From an uncultured Flavobacteriaceae bacterium (GTDB lineage Bacteria; Bacteroidota; Bacteroidia; Flavobacteriales; Flavobacteriaceae), in assembly GCA_947502635.1 (NCBI GenBank), contig CANNAN010000007.1, positions 1-64,000 of the forward strand: a DNA stretch of 64,000 nucleotides. The letters are read 5' to 3'. The first letter of the stretch is position 1, and each line of letters begins with the position of its first letter. Under the pieces are notes generated by a model. It ran no database searches and was not told where the DNA came from. It was given only the letters and a program-made list of their open reading frames with translations. Made by a program: the position numbers and the translations under genes. Shown piece by piece: positions 63,483-64,000 of the stretch.

Positions 63483-64000
63483 CTAACTTATAACCATCCA
63501 CAAACCAGAGAACGCATAATTAGCCCCCATTGCATCACCTGTATGAACTGGTGCCCAAAGATTATTTAAGCTACCGTCTGCAGGATCATAAAATTGACCA
63601 TCACTACCTTGAGCTACCCAATGTAACCCTCCTCCATTCACCTGTACACAAACGACATGAGTTTCATTAGCTCCAGGAGCAACGTAAGCTGCTGCTGCCA
63701 CATTTACATTACCAGCGCCTACAACACCAGTACACCTAGGTGTTTCCCCTGGGTATAAAGTATTTAATAGCACATATCCTGCTGCTTGTACGTTTATCTG
63801 AGGTGCAACTCTTCCTAAATTTATTGTAATTTGTGCCATAGCTGCTGGAGAATTATACACATTCCCTGTTGCAAGTAATTCTGGTACTACCGCACCTGGT
63901 GGTACTGGAATATTATTATTCAAAATACCTGTAATGTTATAAGCCGCTGCACTTAATTGATGATAATTATCTACTAAGGCTGTCACTGATGCATTATTAA
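63483..64000 (-). CDS. Unrecognised protein, C-terminal part (cut by window edge)
   Basis: The frame stays open to the right edge, so the GTG at 63986 is probably internal and the true start is outside. The visible 172 residues are Ala/Gly/Val-rich and acidic. THVVCVQVNGGGLHWVAQGSDGQFYDPADG resembles the His and Asp/Asn part of a papain-like cysteine peptidase or amidase fold (LHW...YDPADG); a catalytic Cys would lie earlier and out of view. No secretion or sorting signal is seen at the C-terminus. This is a weak inference. Confidence 0.7.
   Translation of the reverse strand, partial: NNASVTALVDNYHQLSAAAYNITGILNNNIPVPPGAVVPELLATGNVYNSPAAMAQITINLGRVAPQINVQAAGYVLLNTLYPGETPRCTGVVGAGNVNVAAAAYVAPGANETHVVCVQVNGGGLHWVAQGSDGQFYDPADGSLNNLWAPVHTGDAMGANYAFSGLWMVIS

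Overview
The window is low-GC chromosomal DNA from a member of the Bacteroidota, most likely a marine or soil Flavobacteriaceae species. The evidence is the many secreted proteins ending in a type IX secretion (T9SS) type A sorting domain (a PNP motif, then a short C-terminal beta domain), start sites without Shine-Dalgarno sequences, -7 boxes of the TAnnTTTG type, NhaD, AnmK, Omp85 and PagL-like proteins, and arsenosugar genes in the usual flavobacterial arrangement. The species cannot be named from sequence alone.

Region 1 (1-19346) is an exoenzyme island. It holds the end of a GH18 chitinase, a c-type cytochrome/B-lectin protein, a GH87 alpha-1,3-glucanase, a chitinase with two GH18 domains, an expansin-CBM6-Ig-CBM6-Ig-GH19 fusion and a GH16 laminarinase with CBM6. 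All end in T9SS sorting domains. The substrates (chitin, alpha-1,3-glucan, beta-1,3-glucan) are the main structural polymers of fungal cell walls, so the island reads as a fungal-wall-degrading (mycolytic) locus. The long leader regions carry direct repeats, a shared TGGATCAC motif and two related candidate micro-peptides.

Region 2 (19433-29832) starts with an exported isochorismatase-fold hydrolase under an AraC regulator flanked by two strong inverted repeats. tRNA-Val(TAC), an exbB-exbD-tonB-folC operon, nhaD, a glutamate-type dehydrogenase, anmK and an acyl-CoA dehydrogenase follow.

Region 3 (30024-54747) is an extended arsenosugar locus: an AhpD-like protein, the radical SAM enzyme ArsS, a rhodanese, a CofC-like transferase, a DM13 protein, a purine nucleoside phosphorylase, ArsM, a PiT phosphate (arsenate) transporter, a DUF547 lipoprotein and a TIGR04283-type glycosyltransferase. 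It is interrupted by a phosphoesterase, pyruvate carboxylase, an Omp85/lipoprotein/GH113-like operon and an outer-membrane protein. It resumes with a second DUF547 protein, an FAD/NAD oxidoreductase, a membrane polyferredoxin, a YwqK-like repeat protein and two glycosyltransferases.

Region 4 (54964-64000) is more mixed: a PagL-like lipid A deacylase, a decayed IS1182-type transposase fragment, a flavoprotein monooxygenase, an uncharacterised lipoprotein, a membrane mannosyltransferase-like protein that may belong to region 3, several small proteins, an RsuA/RluB-type protein lacking the catalytic aspartate, and the end of an unrecognised protein cut by the right edge.
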